DNA of 64,000 nt from NCBI RefSeq assembly GCF_011762195.1, contig NZ_JAASQK010000002.1:372001-436000 (forward strand), in the 5' to 3' direction. Of the stretch, positions 45,438 through 54,309 are shown piece after piece. The notes below the pieces were generated by a model, which had not been told where the DNA came from, did not search any database, and saw only the letters and a list, made by a program, of their open reading frames with translations. Both the position numbers and the translations under genes were made by a program. This DNA comes from Sphingomonas oligoaromativorans. GTDB lineage: Bacteria > Pseudomonadota > Alphaproteobacteria > Sphingomonadales > Sphingomonadaceae. Numbering within the stretch: position 1 is the stretch's first letter; every line of letters starts with the position of its first letter.

Positions 45438-45462
45438 AACACCCGCCTTCGACGAACGTTCC
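45438..45462 (-). promoter_or_regulatory. EcfG-type promoter match upstream of the exopolysaccharide operon
   Basis: On the minus strand, GGAAC (45462-45458), 16 bases, then TGTT (45441-45438). GTT is kept but the first base differs from the CGTT consensus. It points towards the ExoY-type gene about 200 bases downstream. Confidence 0.35.
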
Positions 45463-45493
45463 ATGGCTGACGCAATTTTTCGCATGTGAGACG

Positions 45494-45525
45494 AAAAAGC
45501 CGCGTTCGTCTGCTACGCGGCCTTT
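45494..45525 (-). terminator. Rho-independent terminator of dctA
   Basis: On the minus strand GCCGCG, an 11-base loop and CGCGGC are followed by TTTTT. The stem (45499-45521) lies about 20 bases after the dctA stop. Confidence 0.75.
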
Positions 45526-45543
45526 CGATTCACAAAGCGATGC

Positions 45544-46842
45544 TCAGCCTTGTGCGGACCGTCCGTCGAGGGCGGCGGACAGCTTCTCGCGGTCCAGTCC
45601 ACCTTCCCAGCGCGCAACGACGATGGTCGCCACTGCGTTCCCGACATAGTTGGTCAGGCTGCGGCATTCTGACATGAACCGGTCTACACCCAGGATGAGT
45701 GCCATGCCGGCGACCGGAACATCGGGCACGATCGAAAGGGTCGCGGCCAATGTGATGAAGCCCGCGCCGGTCACGCCGGCCGCGCCTTTCGAGGACAGCA
45801 TCGCCACGCCGAGCAGCAGCGCCTGCTGACCCCATGTCAGATGCACGTCGCAGGCCTGCGCGATGAACAGCGCGGCGAGCGTCATGTAGATATTGGTGCC
45901 GTCGAGGTTGAAGGAATAGCCGGTCGGCACGACGAGGCCGACGACGGGCTTGGCGCAACCGGCCGCCTCCATCTTCTCAATGAGCGCGGGCAGCGCGGCC
46001 TCCGACGAGGAGGTGCCGAGCACCAGCAGCAGCTCGGCCCGGAGGTAACGGATCAGTTTCAGGATTGAAAAACCGTTGGCCCAGCCGACAGCGCCCAGCA
46101 CCACCAGGACGAAGATCAGCGCCGTGAGATAGAAGGTCGCCACCAGCCCGGCGAGATTGGCGAGCGTCCCCACACCATATTTGCCGACGGTGAAGGCGAT
46201 CGCCCCGAACGCACCCACCGGCGCCGCGCGCATCAGGATACCGACCAGCCGAAAGACGATGCGGGAGAGATGTTCCAGCATCTCGATCACCGGCCGCGCG
46301 GGCTCGCCGACCAGCGAGGCGGCGACCGCGAACAGCACCGCGATCAGCAGCGTCTGGAGGATATCCCCCTCGGTCAACGGCGAGAGGATGGTGGTCGGGA
46401 TGATATGGGTGAGGAAACCCACGATCGACTGTTCGTGCGCGGCCTTGGTATAGCTGGCCACCGCCCCCGGATCGAGCGAGGCGGGCGCGATGTGCAGCCC
46501 CGATCCCGGATGGACGAGATGGGCGACGGTGAGCCCCACGAACAGCGCCAGCGTCGAGAAGGTGAGGAAATAGGCAAAGGCCTTGGCCGCCACCCGGCCG
46601 ACCGCGCCCAGCTCCCGCATCCCCGCGATACCGGTGACGATGGTGAGGAAGATCACCGGCGCGATCACCATCTTCACCAGATTGATGAAGGCGTCGCCCA
46701 GCGGCTTCATCGCCGCGCCCACGGAAGGAGCGAAGATACCGAGCAGGGCGCCCAGCGCGATCGCCACCAGAACCTGGAGATAGAGATGTCCCGCGGCATG
46801 GGGGCGGGCATCGGCGGCGGGCTGGCTTTCGGGTCGCAACAT
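45544..46842 (-). CDS. dctA: C4-dicarboxylate:cation symporter (DctA-type)
   Basis: An inner-membrane DAACS-family carrier of 432 residues that takes up succinate, fumarate and malate (or related acidic amino acids) with protons or sodium. Signatures include [42 protein letters not shown] (the serine-rich re-entrant loop), [26 protein letters not shown] and [22 protein letters not shown]. These match DctA better than the glutamate carrier GltP. Followed by an intrinsic terminator. Confidence 0.93.
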   Translation of the reverse strand: MLRPESQPAADARPHAAGHLYLQVLVAIALGALLGIFAPSVGAAMKPLGDAFINLVKMVIAPVIFLTIVTGIAGMRELGAVGRVAAKAFAYFLTFSTLALFVGLTVAHLVHPGSGLHIAPASLDPGAVASYTKAAHEQSIVGFLTHIIPTTILSPLTEGDILQTLLIAVLFAVAASLVGEPARPVIEMLEHLSRIVFRLVGILMRAAPVGAFGAIAFTVGKYGVGTLANLAGLVATFYLTALIFVLVVLGAVGWANGFSILKLIRYLRAELLLVLGTSSSEAALPALIEKMEAAGCAKPVVGLVVPTGYSFNLDGTNIYMTLAALFIAQACDVHLTWGQQALLLGVAMLSSKGAAGVTGAGFITLAATLSIVPDVPVAGMALILGVDRFMSECRSLTNYVGNAVATIVVARWEGGLDREKLSAALDGRSAQG

Positions 46843-46875
46843 GCGTCGTTCAGATCCTCTCGGCGCGGGCGGGCG

Positions 46876-47766
46876 TCAAGCGAACACCTCGGCCAGCATG
46901 GGGACGGCCAGCCCCTCGCGGACCCGCCTCAGTTCGACATAGACCGCCGCGAAGAAGCCGGCATGTACGATCGCGCTCAAGATCGCCACCAGCGCCTGCA
47001 CCGCGATCAGCAGCACGGAGGCCGGGCCGCTATCGCCGATCAGCCCTCGCATCGCGACATTGCCCATCAGAGACACCAGCATCGTCAGCACCAGCATCAG
47101 CAGGGCGACGACCAATATCCGCCCCCGCGAGCCGATAGCGAGCGCACGGCTCCGGCGAAGGGCCTCGATGATGCCGGTCCGCTCGTTCACCATCACCGGA
47201 ATCGCGGCGAGCCAGTTCAGCGCCATCACCACGCCGGGCACGACGAACAGCAGCAACGACGCCAGGAAACCCAGATAGCCGAGCATCGCCACGGCCAGCA
47301 CCGGCAGCAGCAGCCGCGGCGCCAGCCGGATCGCGGAACCCAGCGTGCCACCCCGCCCCTCGCCCCGCTGCGCCCAGAAGCGGATCGCCGCGATGTAGAA
47401 CAAGAAACTGCACAGCAGGAGCGCGAGCATTCCACCGATCATGGTCGCGGGAAAGGCGTGGAACAGCCCGATCAGGCGATCGGCCTGCGCATTCGCCCCC
47501 GCACCGGGCGATGCCGCCGATAGCTGCGGCATCATCGCGCGGAGCATCGTCATCCAGAGCACCTGCGGAAGGCCCACCAGCAACAGCGCGAGCCCGGCCA
47601 GCGGCCACCCCTCCCTGCCGAACGCGGCGAAGCTCCGCCCCATGACGCGGCCGATGTCGAATGCCTCGATCAGTTGAGCCGGCTCCCGGCGGGAACGCAG
47701 CCATAGCCAGATGCCGAGCGTCGCGAACGGACCCAGCAGGAACAGGCCGAGCATCAGCATGGTCAT
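46876..47766 (-). CDS. Multi-pass membrane protein (glycerophosphodiesterase membrane-domain-like)
   Basis: A 296-residue protein with a single N-terminal helix, a cytoplasmic-looking stretch (FDIGRVMGRSFAAFGREGW) and about five or six further helices. The order and motifs (VPGVVMALNWLAAIPVMVNERTGIIEALRRSRAL) resemble the DUF7847/GPDPase_memb-like membrane proteins often found near MoxR operons. Function unknown. ATG 47766 is chosen; the longer frame up to 48174 is antisense to the DUF4129 gene. It is divergent from the MoxR-type operon across 139 bases. Confidence 0.75.
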   Translation of the reverse strand: MTMLMLGLFLLGPFATLGIWLWLRSRREPAQLIEAFDIGRVMGRSFAAFGREGWPLAGLALLLVGLPQVLWMTMLRAMMPQLSAASPGAGANAQADRLIGLFHAFPATMIGGMLALLLCSFLFYIAAIRFWAQRGEGRGGTLGSAIRLAPRLLLPVLAVAMLGYLGFLASLLLFVVPGVVMALNWLAAIPVMVNERTGIIEALRRSRALAIGSRGRILVVALLMLVLTMLVSLMGNVAMRGLIGDSGPASVLLIAVQALVAILSAIVHAGFFAAVYVELRRVREGLAVPMLAEVFA

Positions 47767-47905
47767 CACGATCGGAGCCCCCTCACGAACGCTATCGGTT
47801 CCCCTTCCTGTCTCTCCCGCCTCGGGGGCGTCTGTCCAGCCGCAACGCGCTTGCCTCCCACGCCCGAAACGATAGTCTCGGCCCGCCTGGGGCAGGCACG
47901 GGGGT

Positions 47906-48556
47906 GTGATCCGGGTGCGTTCGACGACGGGGTCAGCAGCGACGGGCGCGGGCGGAGACGCCTTCGCGGCCGCCCATGCGCGGGTGCTGGCGGACCCGCA
48001 GATCCAGTTCGCCCTCCCGCATCTCCAGAGGCCGGAGCCGCCGCCATGGCTGATCCGGCTGGCGCACGCGCTGGCCGCGGCATGGCCCGCGATCCGCATC
48101 GTCGGCCTGGTCGTGATGGGGATGGCGGCCGTCGTCCTGATCGGGCTGATCGGGATGCGCCTGTTGAAGCTCAAATGGCCATGGAAACGCCCCGGCCGGG
48201 AGGAGCCCCCGCCCGAGGAGGACGAATGGCGCCCTGACGCCGCGCCGGCCCGCGCCCTGCTGGCCGAGGCGGACGCGCTCGCCGCCGCCGGCCGCTATGC
48301 CGAAGCCGCCCGCCTGCTGCTCCAGCGCTCGATCGAGGACATCATGCGCCGCCGCCCCGGCCTCGTCCGCCCGGCGACGACCAGCCGCGATCTCGCGGTG
48401 GCGCCGTCGATGCCCGTCGCCGCCCGCCCTGCCTTCACCGCCATCGCCGAGGTGGTGGAGATGAGCCTGTTCGCCGATCGCGGCGCCACCGCCGGCGCGT
48501 GGGACAAGGCGCGCGGCGCCTATGCCGACTTCGCGCTGCCGGGGCATTGGCGATGA
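47906..48556 (+). CDS. DUF4129 domain protein, first gene of the MoxR operon
   Basis: A 216-residue membrane protein with one central helix (AIRIVGLVVMGMAAVVLIGLIGMRLL) and a cytoplasmic C-terminal DUF4129 domain (ARALLAEADALAAAGRYAEAARLLLQRSIEDIM). DUF4129 is often fused to transglutaminase-like proteins in MoxR/DUF58 loci; here it stands alone. The start GTG 47906 gives an N-terminal region without a signal peptide. It overlaps the next gene by ATGA. Confidence 0.85.
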   Translation: MIRVRSTTGSAATGAGGDAFAAAHARVLADPQIQFALPHLQRPEPPPWLIRLAHALAAAWPAIRIVGLVVMGMAAVVLIGLIGMRLLKLKWPWKRPGREEPPPEEDEWRPDAAPARALLAEADALAAAGRYAEAARLLLQRSIEDIMRRRPGLVRPATTSRDLAVAPSMPVAARPAFTAIAEVVEMSLFADRGATAGAWDKARGAYADFALPGHWR

Positions 48557-49761
48557 ACGCCTCCGATGCACCTTTCTCCACCCGCGCCGTCGCGATGATC
48601 GTCATCGCGGGCGGGGTGGCGTTCGCCGCCTTCCTGCTGCTGGTCGCCTTCGCTCCCGATTTCCGATCCGGCCATGACGCGCGCGCCCATGCCCTCTCCA
48701 CCAGCGGCACCGGCTATGCCGGCCTCGTCGAACTGGCGGACGCGATGGGCAGCCATTCCCTGATCGTCCGGGATGACGGGCATATCTGCACGGCCACGCT
48801 GCTGGTCGTGACGCCCGAGGCGTATGGCGATCCCGCCGCGCTTTCCCGGCTGGTCGATCGCCATTGCAAGGGCGCCATGCTGATCGTGCTGCCCAAATGG
48901 CGTACTCAGCCCCTCCCGGCGCACAGAAGCTGGGCGCAGACCATCGGCATGGATCCGCCCGGCGCCAACATCGCGGCGCTCCGCAAGGTCGCGCCCGGCA
49001 TCGCGCTGGAGCAGACGCCCTTCGCCGGCACACCGCGCCTCCGGGCGGCGGATATCCCCCGCCTCGCCCGCGCGCGGATCGGATCGCAGAAGGAACAGCA
49101 GCGGCTGACCGGCAAGGGCTTTACCCCCCTCCTCCTCGACCACGACGGCCGCGCCGTCCTCGGGCAGGTCGATGGCACGCGCATTTATGTGCTGGCCGAG
49201 CCCGATCTGCTCAACAATCAGGGGATGGCCGATCCCTGGACCGCGCGGCAGGGCTGGCAGGTGGTCGATGATCTCATGCCCAGCGACGAGCTGGCCTTCG
49301 ACCTCACGACCAACGGCTTCGGCCGGCAGAAGAGCCCGCTCCAGCTTCTCTTCAAGCCGCCCTTCCTGCCAGTGACGCTCTGCATCGTCGCGGCCGGGCT
49401 GCTCGCGGGATTGCACGGCGCCTTCCGCTTCGGTGCACCCGCCGGGCAGGGCCGCGCGATCGCGCTCGGCAAGCTGACGCTGGTGGACAATGCCGCCCAG
49501 CTCTTCCGCGCGGCACGCAAGGAGCATCGCGTCGGCGGCGCCTATGCCGCGCTCACCCGCGATCTGGCCGCGCAGGCGACGGCGGCGCCGGCCCGCCTCT
49601 CGGGCGAGGCGCTCGATCGCTATCTGGACCATGCCGGCCGCCACGCCGGCGACGAACCCTACGCCACCCTCGCCTGGCACGCCGAGACGGCGGAGGACCG
49701 GGATCAACTGCTCGGCGCCGCGCACGCCCTGTACCGCTGGAGAAGGAACCGCACGCGATGA
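48553..49761 (+). CDS. DUF4350-like membrane protein
   Basis: A 402-residue protein with an N-terminal membrane helix (AVAMIVIAGGVAFAAFLLLVAFAP), a large extracytoplasmic domain with a GATase/IFT52-like fold (SGTGYAGLVELADAMGSHSLIVRDD), a second helix near residue 280 (FLPVTLCIVAAGLLAGLHGAF) and a C-terminal helical domain. The pattern matches DUF4350 proteins of MoxR operons. ATG 48553 overlaps the preceding stop; its own stop overlaps the MoxR gene. Function unknown. Confidence 0.82.
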   Translation: MNASDAPFSTRAVAMIVIAGGVAFAAFLLLVAFAPDFRSGHDARAHALSTSGTGYAGLVELADAMGSHSLIVRDDGHICTATLLVVTPEAYGDPAALSRLVDRHCKGAMLIVLPKWRTQPLPAHRSWAQTIGMDPPGANIAALRKVAPGIALEQTPFAGTPRLRAADIPRLARARIGSQKEQQRLTGKGFTPLLLDHDGRAVLGQVDGTRIYVLAEPDLLNNQGMADPWTARQGWQVVDDLMPSDELAFDLTTNGFGRQKSPLQLLFKPPFLPVTLCIVAAGLLAGLHGAFRFGAPAGQGRAIALGKLTLVDNAAQLFRAARKEHRVGGAYAALTRDLAAQATAAPARLSGEALDRYLDHAGRHAGDEPYATLAWHAETAEDRDQLLGAAHALYRWRRNRTR

Positions 49762-50714
49762 CGCTCGATGAGGTGAAGGGGCTGGGCGACCGCATCGCGG
49801 GCGAGGTCGGCAAGGCGGTGGTCGGGCAGAAGGAGACGGTGCGCCATCTGCTGATCGCGCTGTTCTCGGCCGGGCATGTGCTGCTGGAGGGGCCGCCGGG
49901 AACGGCCAAGACCTTCCTCGCCCAATGCTTCGCGGCGACGCTGGGGCTGGATTTCAAGCGCATCCAGTTCACGCCGGATCTGATGCCGGGCGACATCACC
50001 GGCTCCAACATCTTCAACTTCCAGACCTCCGCCTTCTCGCTGACGCGCGGGCCGGTGTTCTGCGACCTGCTGCTTTCCGACGAGATCAACCGCGCTCCGC
50101 CCAAGACGCAGGCCGCGCTGCTGGAGGCGATGCAGGAGCGTTCCGTCACGCTCGACGGCACCTCGCACGCTCTGTCGGATCGCTTCATGGTGGTGGCGAC
50201 GCAGAACCCGATCGAGAACCAGGGCGTCTATCCGCTGCCCGAGGCGCAGCTCGATCGCTTCCTGTTCAAGCTGCTGGTCGATTACCCGGACGAGGACGAG
50301 GAACTCCGTATCGTCGCCACCCACGGCGCGGAACGCGGCTCGCCGACGCCCGGCCGCTGGGGCATCGAGCGACAGGCCGATGCCGGGACTTTGACCGCCG
50401 CCGTCGCCACCGTCGCGCAGGTGACGCTGGTGGACGAGGTGGTGCGCTACATCGTCCGCCTCGTCCGCGCGACGCGGGCGAGCCCGGAACTGACGATCGG
50501 CGCAAGCCCCCGCGCCGCCGCGATGCTGGCGGGCGCGGCGCGGGCGGCGGCCGCGCTCGACGGGCGCGACTATGTGGTGCCCGACGATGTGCGCGCGCTG
50601 GCGCCGGCCGTGCTGCGCCATCGCCTCGCCCTCTCGCCCGCCGCCGAGATCGACGGCCGCCGCCCGGAGGAAGTGGTCGCCACCCTCATCGCCGAAGTCG
50701 AAGCCCCGCGTTGA
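49758..50714 (+). CDS. MoxR-family AAA+ ATPase
   Basis: A cytoplasmic AAA+ chaperone-like ATPase of 318 residues. Walker A is GPPGTAKT (45-52), Walker B and the MoxR-specific stretch are DLLLSDEINRAPPKTQAALLEAMQERSVTLDG, sensor I is VVATQNPIENQGVYPLPEAQLDRFLF, and a C-terminal lid domain has SPRAAAMLAGAARAAAALDGRDYVVPDDVRALA. MoxR proteins typically work with VWA-type proteins, here the adjacent DUF58 protein. Coupled to both neighbours by 4-base overlaps. Confidence 0.95.
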   Translation: MTLDEVKGLGDRIAGEVGKAVVGQKETVRHLLIALFSAGHVLLEGPPGTAKTFLAQCFAATLGLDFKRIQFTPDLMPGDITGSNIFNFQTSAFSLTRGPVFCDLLLSDEINRAPPKTQAALLEAMQERSVTLDGTSHALSDRFMVVATQNPIENQGVYPLPEAQLDRFLFKLLVDYPDEDEELRIVATHGAERGSPTPGRWGIERQADAGTLTAAVATVAQVTLVDEVVRYIVRLVRATRASPELTIGASPRAAAMLAGAARAAAALDGRDYVVPDDVRALAPAVLRHRLALSPAAEIDGRRPEEVVATLIAEVEAPR

Positions 50715-52012
50715 CGCCCCGCGCCGGCCTCTACCCGACCGCGCGCGCCGTGCTGCTGATGGCGGCGGGCGCTCCGGCCGCGCTGACGATCGGCATCGTC
50801 TGGCCGCATCTGTGGACGCTGGGCTTCGGGTGGATGCTCTTCGTGGTGCTGCTGCTCGGGCTCGATATGGCGCTGGCGGCACGGCAGGTGACCGTGACGC
50901 TGAATATGCCGCGCTCGGCTCCGGTGGGCGGCACGGTGGAACTCCGGCTCGCGACCGATACGCCCGGCAGCGTGCAGGCGACCGTGGACATCGACGATCG
51001 CCTCACCCCGCTCGACCCGCTCCGCCCCACATTGTCGCGCGAACGGCCCGAGGCGCGTATCCCGCTGGAGGCCTCGCGGCGCGGCATCGCCTCGCTTTCC
51101 GCCCTGTGGCTACGCTGGAAAGGCCCGCTCGGCCTCGTCTGGAAACAACGCCGCGAGCCACGCGACGAAGCCGTCCTCATCACCCCCGACACCCGCCCGG
51201 CGCGCGAGCGGAGCCAGCTCTTCATCCGCCACGCCCAGGCCGGCGAGACGGCACGGCGCGAGATCGGGACGGGCGCGGAGTTCCAGTCGCTCAAACCCTG
51301 GATCGACGGCATGGACCGCCGCGCGATCGACTGGAAGCAGTCCGCCCGCCACGCCATGCTGCTCGCCAAGGACTGGCAGATCGAGCGCAACAACCAGATC
51401 GTCCTCGCCATCGACGCCGGCCGGGCCATGGCCGAACCGGTCGGCGGCGTGCCCCGCATCGATCGCGCCGTCTCGGCCGCGCTGCTCGCCGCCTATGTCG
51501 CGCTGAAGCTGGACGATCGTGTCGGCCTGTTCGCCTATGCCGAGCAGCCGCTGGCGGCGAGCGCGATCGGTCACGGCATCGCTGCCTTCCCGGCGATCCA
51601 GCGGCTCGCGGCTGGCATCGACTATGGCACGCGCGAGACGAACCACACGCTCGGCCTCACCCGCCTCGCCCAGCGGCTCGACCGGCGGACGCTGATCGTG
51701 CTGTTCACCGAGTTCACCGATCCGACCAGCGCCGAGCTGATGGTGAAGGCCTGCGCCCCACTGCTCAAGCGTCACCTGCTGATGTTCCTGATCCATCGCG
51801 ACGAGGAGTTGGAGAGCCTCGCCGCCGCCGAGCCGCTAACACCGGAGGACGTCACCCGCGCCGTCGCCGCGCAGGCTCTGCTCCGCGAACGCGCGATCGT
51901 CGCGGCGCGGCTGAAGCGGATGGGCGTGCATGTCGTCGAGGCATCGCATGAGGGCGGCGGTTCGGCGCTGGTCGAAGCCTATCTGATGCTCAAGCGGCAG
52001 AGGCTGTTGTGA
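50711..52012 (+). CDS. DUF58 (VWA-like) protein
   Basis: A 433-residue membrane-anchored protein. Two N-terminal helices (AVLLMAAGAPAALTIGIV and LWTLGFGWMLFVVLLLGLDMAL) are followed by a beta-rich domain and the DUF58/VWA domain: GTGAEFQSLKPWIDGMDRRAIDWKQSAR, with QIVLAIDAGRAMAEP in place of a canonical DxSxS MIDAS motif, so metal binding may be altered. TTG 50711 is inferred as start because it overlaps the moxR stop (TTGA). Likely partner of the MoxR ATPase. Confidence 0.88.
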   Translation: MTPRAGLYPTARAVLLMAAGAPAALTIGIVWPHLWTLGFGWMLFVVLLLGLDMALAARQVTVTLNMPRSAPVGGTVELRLATDTPGSVQATVDIDDRLTPLDPLRPTLSRERPEARIPLEASRRGIASLSALWLRWKGPLGLVWKQRREPRDEAVLITPDTRPARERSQLFIRHAQAGETARREIGTGAEFQSLKPWIDGMDRRAIDWKQSARHAMLLAKDWQIERNNQIVLAIDAGRAMAEPVGGVPRIDRAVSAALLAAYVALKLDDRVGLFAYAEQPLAASAIGHGIAAFPAIQRLAAGIDYGTRETNHTLGLTRLAQRLDRRTLIVLFTEFTDPTSAELMVKACAPLLKRHLLMFLIHRDEELESLAAAEPLTPEDVTRAVAAQALLRERAIVAARLKRMGVHVVEASHEGGGSALVEAYLMLKRQRLL

Positions 52013-53007
52013 ACGCCCCCCTCCCCTCCGCCCGCTTCCGCGCCGAGCGCGAGGCCGACTGGCGGCGCCTCGAAGCCCTGCTCGATCGCGCCGAGAAGCG
52101 CTCGGCGGCGGCCCTCGACGAGGAGGAGCTGCTCGCCCTCCCCACCCTCTATCGCGCCACCATCTCGGCGCTGTCGGTGGCACGCGAGACGTCGCTGGAC
52201 AGGGCGCTGATCGAGTATCTGGAGGGGCTTTCCACCCGCGCCTATTTCTTCCTCTACGGCGTGCGCGGGCGGATCGGCCCCCGCCTCCTCGCCTTCTTCC
52301 GGCGGGACTGGCCGGCGGCGATGCGTGCGCTATGGCGGGAGACGATCGCCTCCGCGCTGCTGCTGCTCGCGGGGACGATCGCGGGCTATGCGCTGGTCGC
52401 CTCCGATCCGGGCTGGTTCCCGGCGATGGTGTCCGGCGATCTCGCGCAAGGGCGCGGGCCGGAGGCGACGACCCAGATGCTCCGCGACGTGCTCTATGGC
52501 GGCGGCCATGGGCGGCATCTGGACGGGCTGGAGATGCTCGCCACCTTCCTCTTCACGCACAATGCGCAGATGGCCCTGCTCTGCTTCGCGCTGGGCTTCC
52601 TGCTGGCGGTGCCGAGCAGCCTGCTGCTGGTCGCCAACGGGCTGACGCTGGGCGCCTTCCTCGCGCTCTACGCCGGGCGCGGACTGGCCGGCGATCTGAT
52701 CGGCTGGCTCTCAGTCCATGGCACCACCGAGCTGTTCGCGATCGTGGTGGCGGGCGCCGCGGGCATCCGCATCGGCTGGGCGGTCGCCTTCCCCGGACGC
52801 CTCTCCCGCCTCGACAGCATGGCGGAGGCGGGCCGGCTCTCGGGCACGGCGATGGCGGGCGTGGTCGTGATGCTGTTCGTGGCGGCGCTGCTCGAAGGCT
52901 TCGTGCGGCAGCTCGTGACGGTGGAGACGCTGCGATACGTCATCGGCGTGACGATGCTCTGCGTCTGGCTGGCTTATTTCTACGGCACGCCAAGGAAGCC
53001 CGCATGA
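52009..53007 (+). CDS. Stage II sporulation protein M-like membrane protein
   Basis: A 332-residue protein of the SpoIIM family, which in non-sporulating bacteria is usually found with MoxR, DUF58 and RDD genes. A helical cytoplasmic N-terminus (RAEREADWRRLEALLDRAEKR) precedes about six membrane helices, including IASALLLLAGTIAGYALVA and the conserved FLFTHNAQMALLCFALGFLLAVPSSLLLVANGLTLGAFLALY. GTG 52009 overlaps the DUF58 stop. In spore formers SpoIIM takes part in peptidoglycan remodelling; here the role is unknown. Confidence 0.88.
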   Translation: MNAPLPSARFRAEREADWRRLEALLDRAEKRSAAALDEEELLALPTLYRATISALSVARETSLDRALIEYLEGLSTRAYFFLYGVRGRIGPRLLAFFRRDWPAAMRALWRETIASALLLLAGTIAGYALVASDPGWFPAMVSGDLAQGRGPEATTQMLRDVLYGGGHGRHLDGLEMLATFLFTHNAQMALLCFALGFLLAVPSSLLLVANGLTLGAFLALYAGRGLAGDLIGWLSVHGTTELFAIVVAGAAGIRIGWAVAFPGRLSRLDSMAEAGRLSGTAMAGVVVMLFVAALLEGFVRQLVTVETLRYVIGVTMLCVWLAYFYGTPRKPA

Positions 53008-53876
53008 GCCGCCGCCTGCCCGTCGAAGTGAAGCGCGTGCGGATGCTGGTGACGCCCGAGGGCGTGAGCCTGCCGCTCGACCTCGCCGATGCAGGCCAGC
53101 GCATGGGGGCGTTCCTGCTCGACCTGCTGATCCTCGGCGGCATCTTCATCGCCTTCACGCTGCTGATGCTGCTGGCGAGCCTTGTCGTCGGCAAGCCGCT
53201 CGCCTTCCGCGCGGCGTGGGTGATGTGGCTGGCGGGTGCCTTCTTCCTCCGCAATTTCTATTTCACCTTGTTCGAGGCGCGGCCCCGTGGGCGGACGCCG
53301 GGCAAGCGCGCGCTGGGCCTCAGGGTGATCGCGCGCCATGGCGGCCGGCTGACGCTCGACGCCGTGATCGCCCGCAACGCGATGCGCGAGGTGGAATTCT
53401 TCCTGCCGCTCACCTTCCTCGCGATGAGCGGCGGGAAGGACGAGCCGGAGGGCTGGGCGATCCTCTGCGGCATCCTGTGGAGCGCGATCTTCCTGTTCAT
53501 GCCGCTGATGAACCGCGACCGGCTGCGCGCGGGCGATCTGCTGGCGGGCACCTGGGTGATCCGCGCGCCGCGCCGCCCGCTGCTGCCCGAGCTCGCCGAC
53601 ACCGCCGAAGACCTGAGCTTCACCGGCGAGGAGCTGGACGCCTATGGCGTCTATGAGCTGGAGACGCTCGAAACCGTGATCCGGCAGGCCCATGCCCCCG
53701 CCGTCGCCACCGTCACCGCCAGCATCGCCCGCCGCATCCGCCGCGAGCATTGGAGCGACGAGGGCGGCCCCCGCGATCTCGCCTTCCTCCAGGCCTATTA
53801 TGCGGGGCTCAGGGGGCGGCTCGAACAGAAGCTCCTCTTCGGCAAGCGCCGCGCCGACAAGCACGCACCCTCCTGA
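53004..53876 (+). CDS. RDD-family membrane protein
   Basis: The last gene of the MoxR operon. The 290-residue protein has an RDD domain with helices at about 35-60, 68-85 and 150-165, the Arg/Asp residues typical of the family in DAGQRMGAFLLDLLILGG and MNRDRLRAGDLLAGTWVI, and a long cytoplasmic C-terminal helical tail (SFTGEELDAYGVYELETLETVIRQ...) of about 100 residues. ATG 53004 overlaps the preceding stop. Function unknown; RDD proteins have been linked to ion transport in some bacteria. Confidence 0.88.
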   Translation: MSRRLPVEVKRVRMLVTPEGVSLPLDLADAGQRMGAFLLDLLILGGIFIAFTLLMLLASLVVGKPLAFRAAWVMWLAGAFFLRNFYFTLFEARPRGRTPGKRALGLRVIARHGGRLTLDAVIARNAMREVEFFLPLTFLAMSGGKDEPEGWAILCGILWSAIFLFMPLMNRDRLRAGDLLAGTWVIRAPRRPLLPELADTAEDLSFTGEELDAYGVYELETLETVIRQAHAPAVATVTASIARRIRREHWSDEGGPRDLAFLQAYYAGLRGRLEQKLLFGKRRADKHAPS

Positions 53877-53929
53877 GCCTTCGTTCGTTAAGCCCTTGGG
53901 CGGGCCGGGGAAAAGCCGGAGGACTACCC

Positions 53930-54235
53930 ATGCCGCAGGGCGACAAGGACAAATATACCGACAAGCAGAAGCGCAAGGCCGAGCATATCGAGGAGGGCTA
54001 TGAGGATCGCGGCATCAGCCACAAGGAGGCCGAGCGCCGCGCCTGGGCGACCGTGAACAAGGAATCGGGCGGCGGCAACAAGTCCGGCTCGGGTCGCGGC
54101 CATCCCGATACGCATGAGGCGGCGAAGAAAGGCGGAAAACTGGGCGGCAAGGCCTCGGCCGCACGCCCGGCGGCCGAGCGGTCGGCCTCGGCGAAGAAGG
54201 CGGCGGAGACGCGCAAACGCCACGCCCACGGCTGA
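53930..54235 (+). CDS. Small basic KGG-rich protein, stress/plasmid-stabilisation-like
   Basis: A 101-residue, highly charged, probably disordered protein. It opens with a DKYTDKQKRKAEHIEEGYEDRGISHKEAERRAWATVNKESGGG block, annotated in proteobacteria as plasmid stabilisation-like, and ends in Ala/Lys-rich repeats (AAKKGGKLGGKASAARPAAER) that resemble histone-H1-like or KGG stress proteins. GGAGG precedes ATG 53930. Possibly DNA-associated; the function is not established. Confidence 0.8.
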   Translation: MPQGDKDKYTDKQKRKAEHIEEGYEDRGISHKEAERRAWATVNKESGGGNKSGSGRGHPDTHEAAKKGGKLGGKASAARPAAERSASAKKAAETRKRHAHG

Positions 54236-54309
54236 ACCCGCCTCGCAGATCGACCAAGATCGGCCGCGACTCTCTTGCGCTCCTCCGCACGGCTTTTAAG
54301 AGCGGGGGC

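Larger units (their letters stand above)
45236..45543. other. AT-richer divergent control region between exoY-type gene and dctA terminator
   Basis: A gap of about 308 bases, noticeably richer in A and T than its surroundings (TGCTTTTTTTGACAATG, ATGGATTTTTCTATTC). It probably carries the promoter and leader of the exopolysaccharide operon. A weak EcfG-type match lies at 45438-45462 and the dctA terminator at 45494-45525. No small gene was convincing. Confidence 0.5.
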
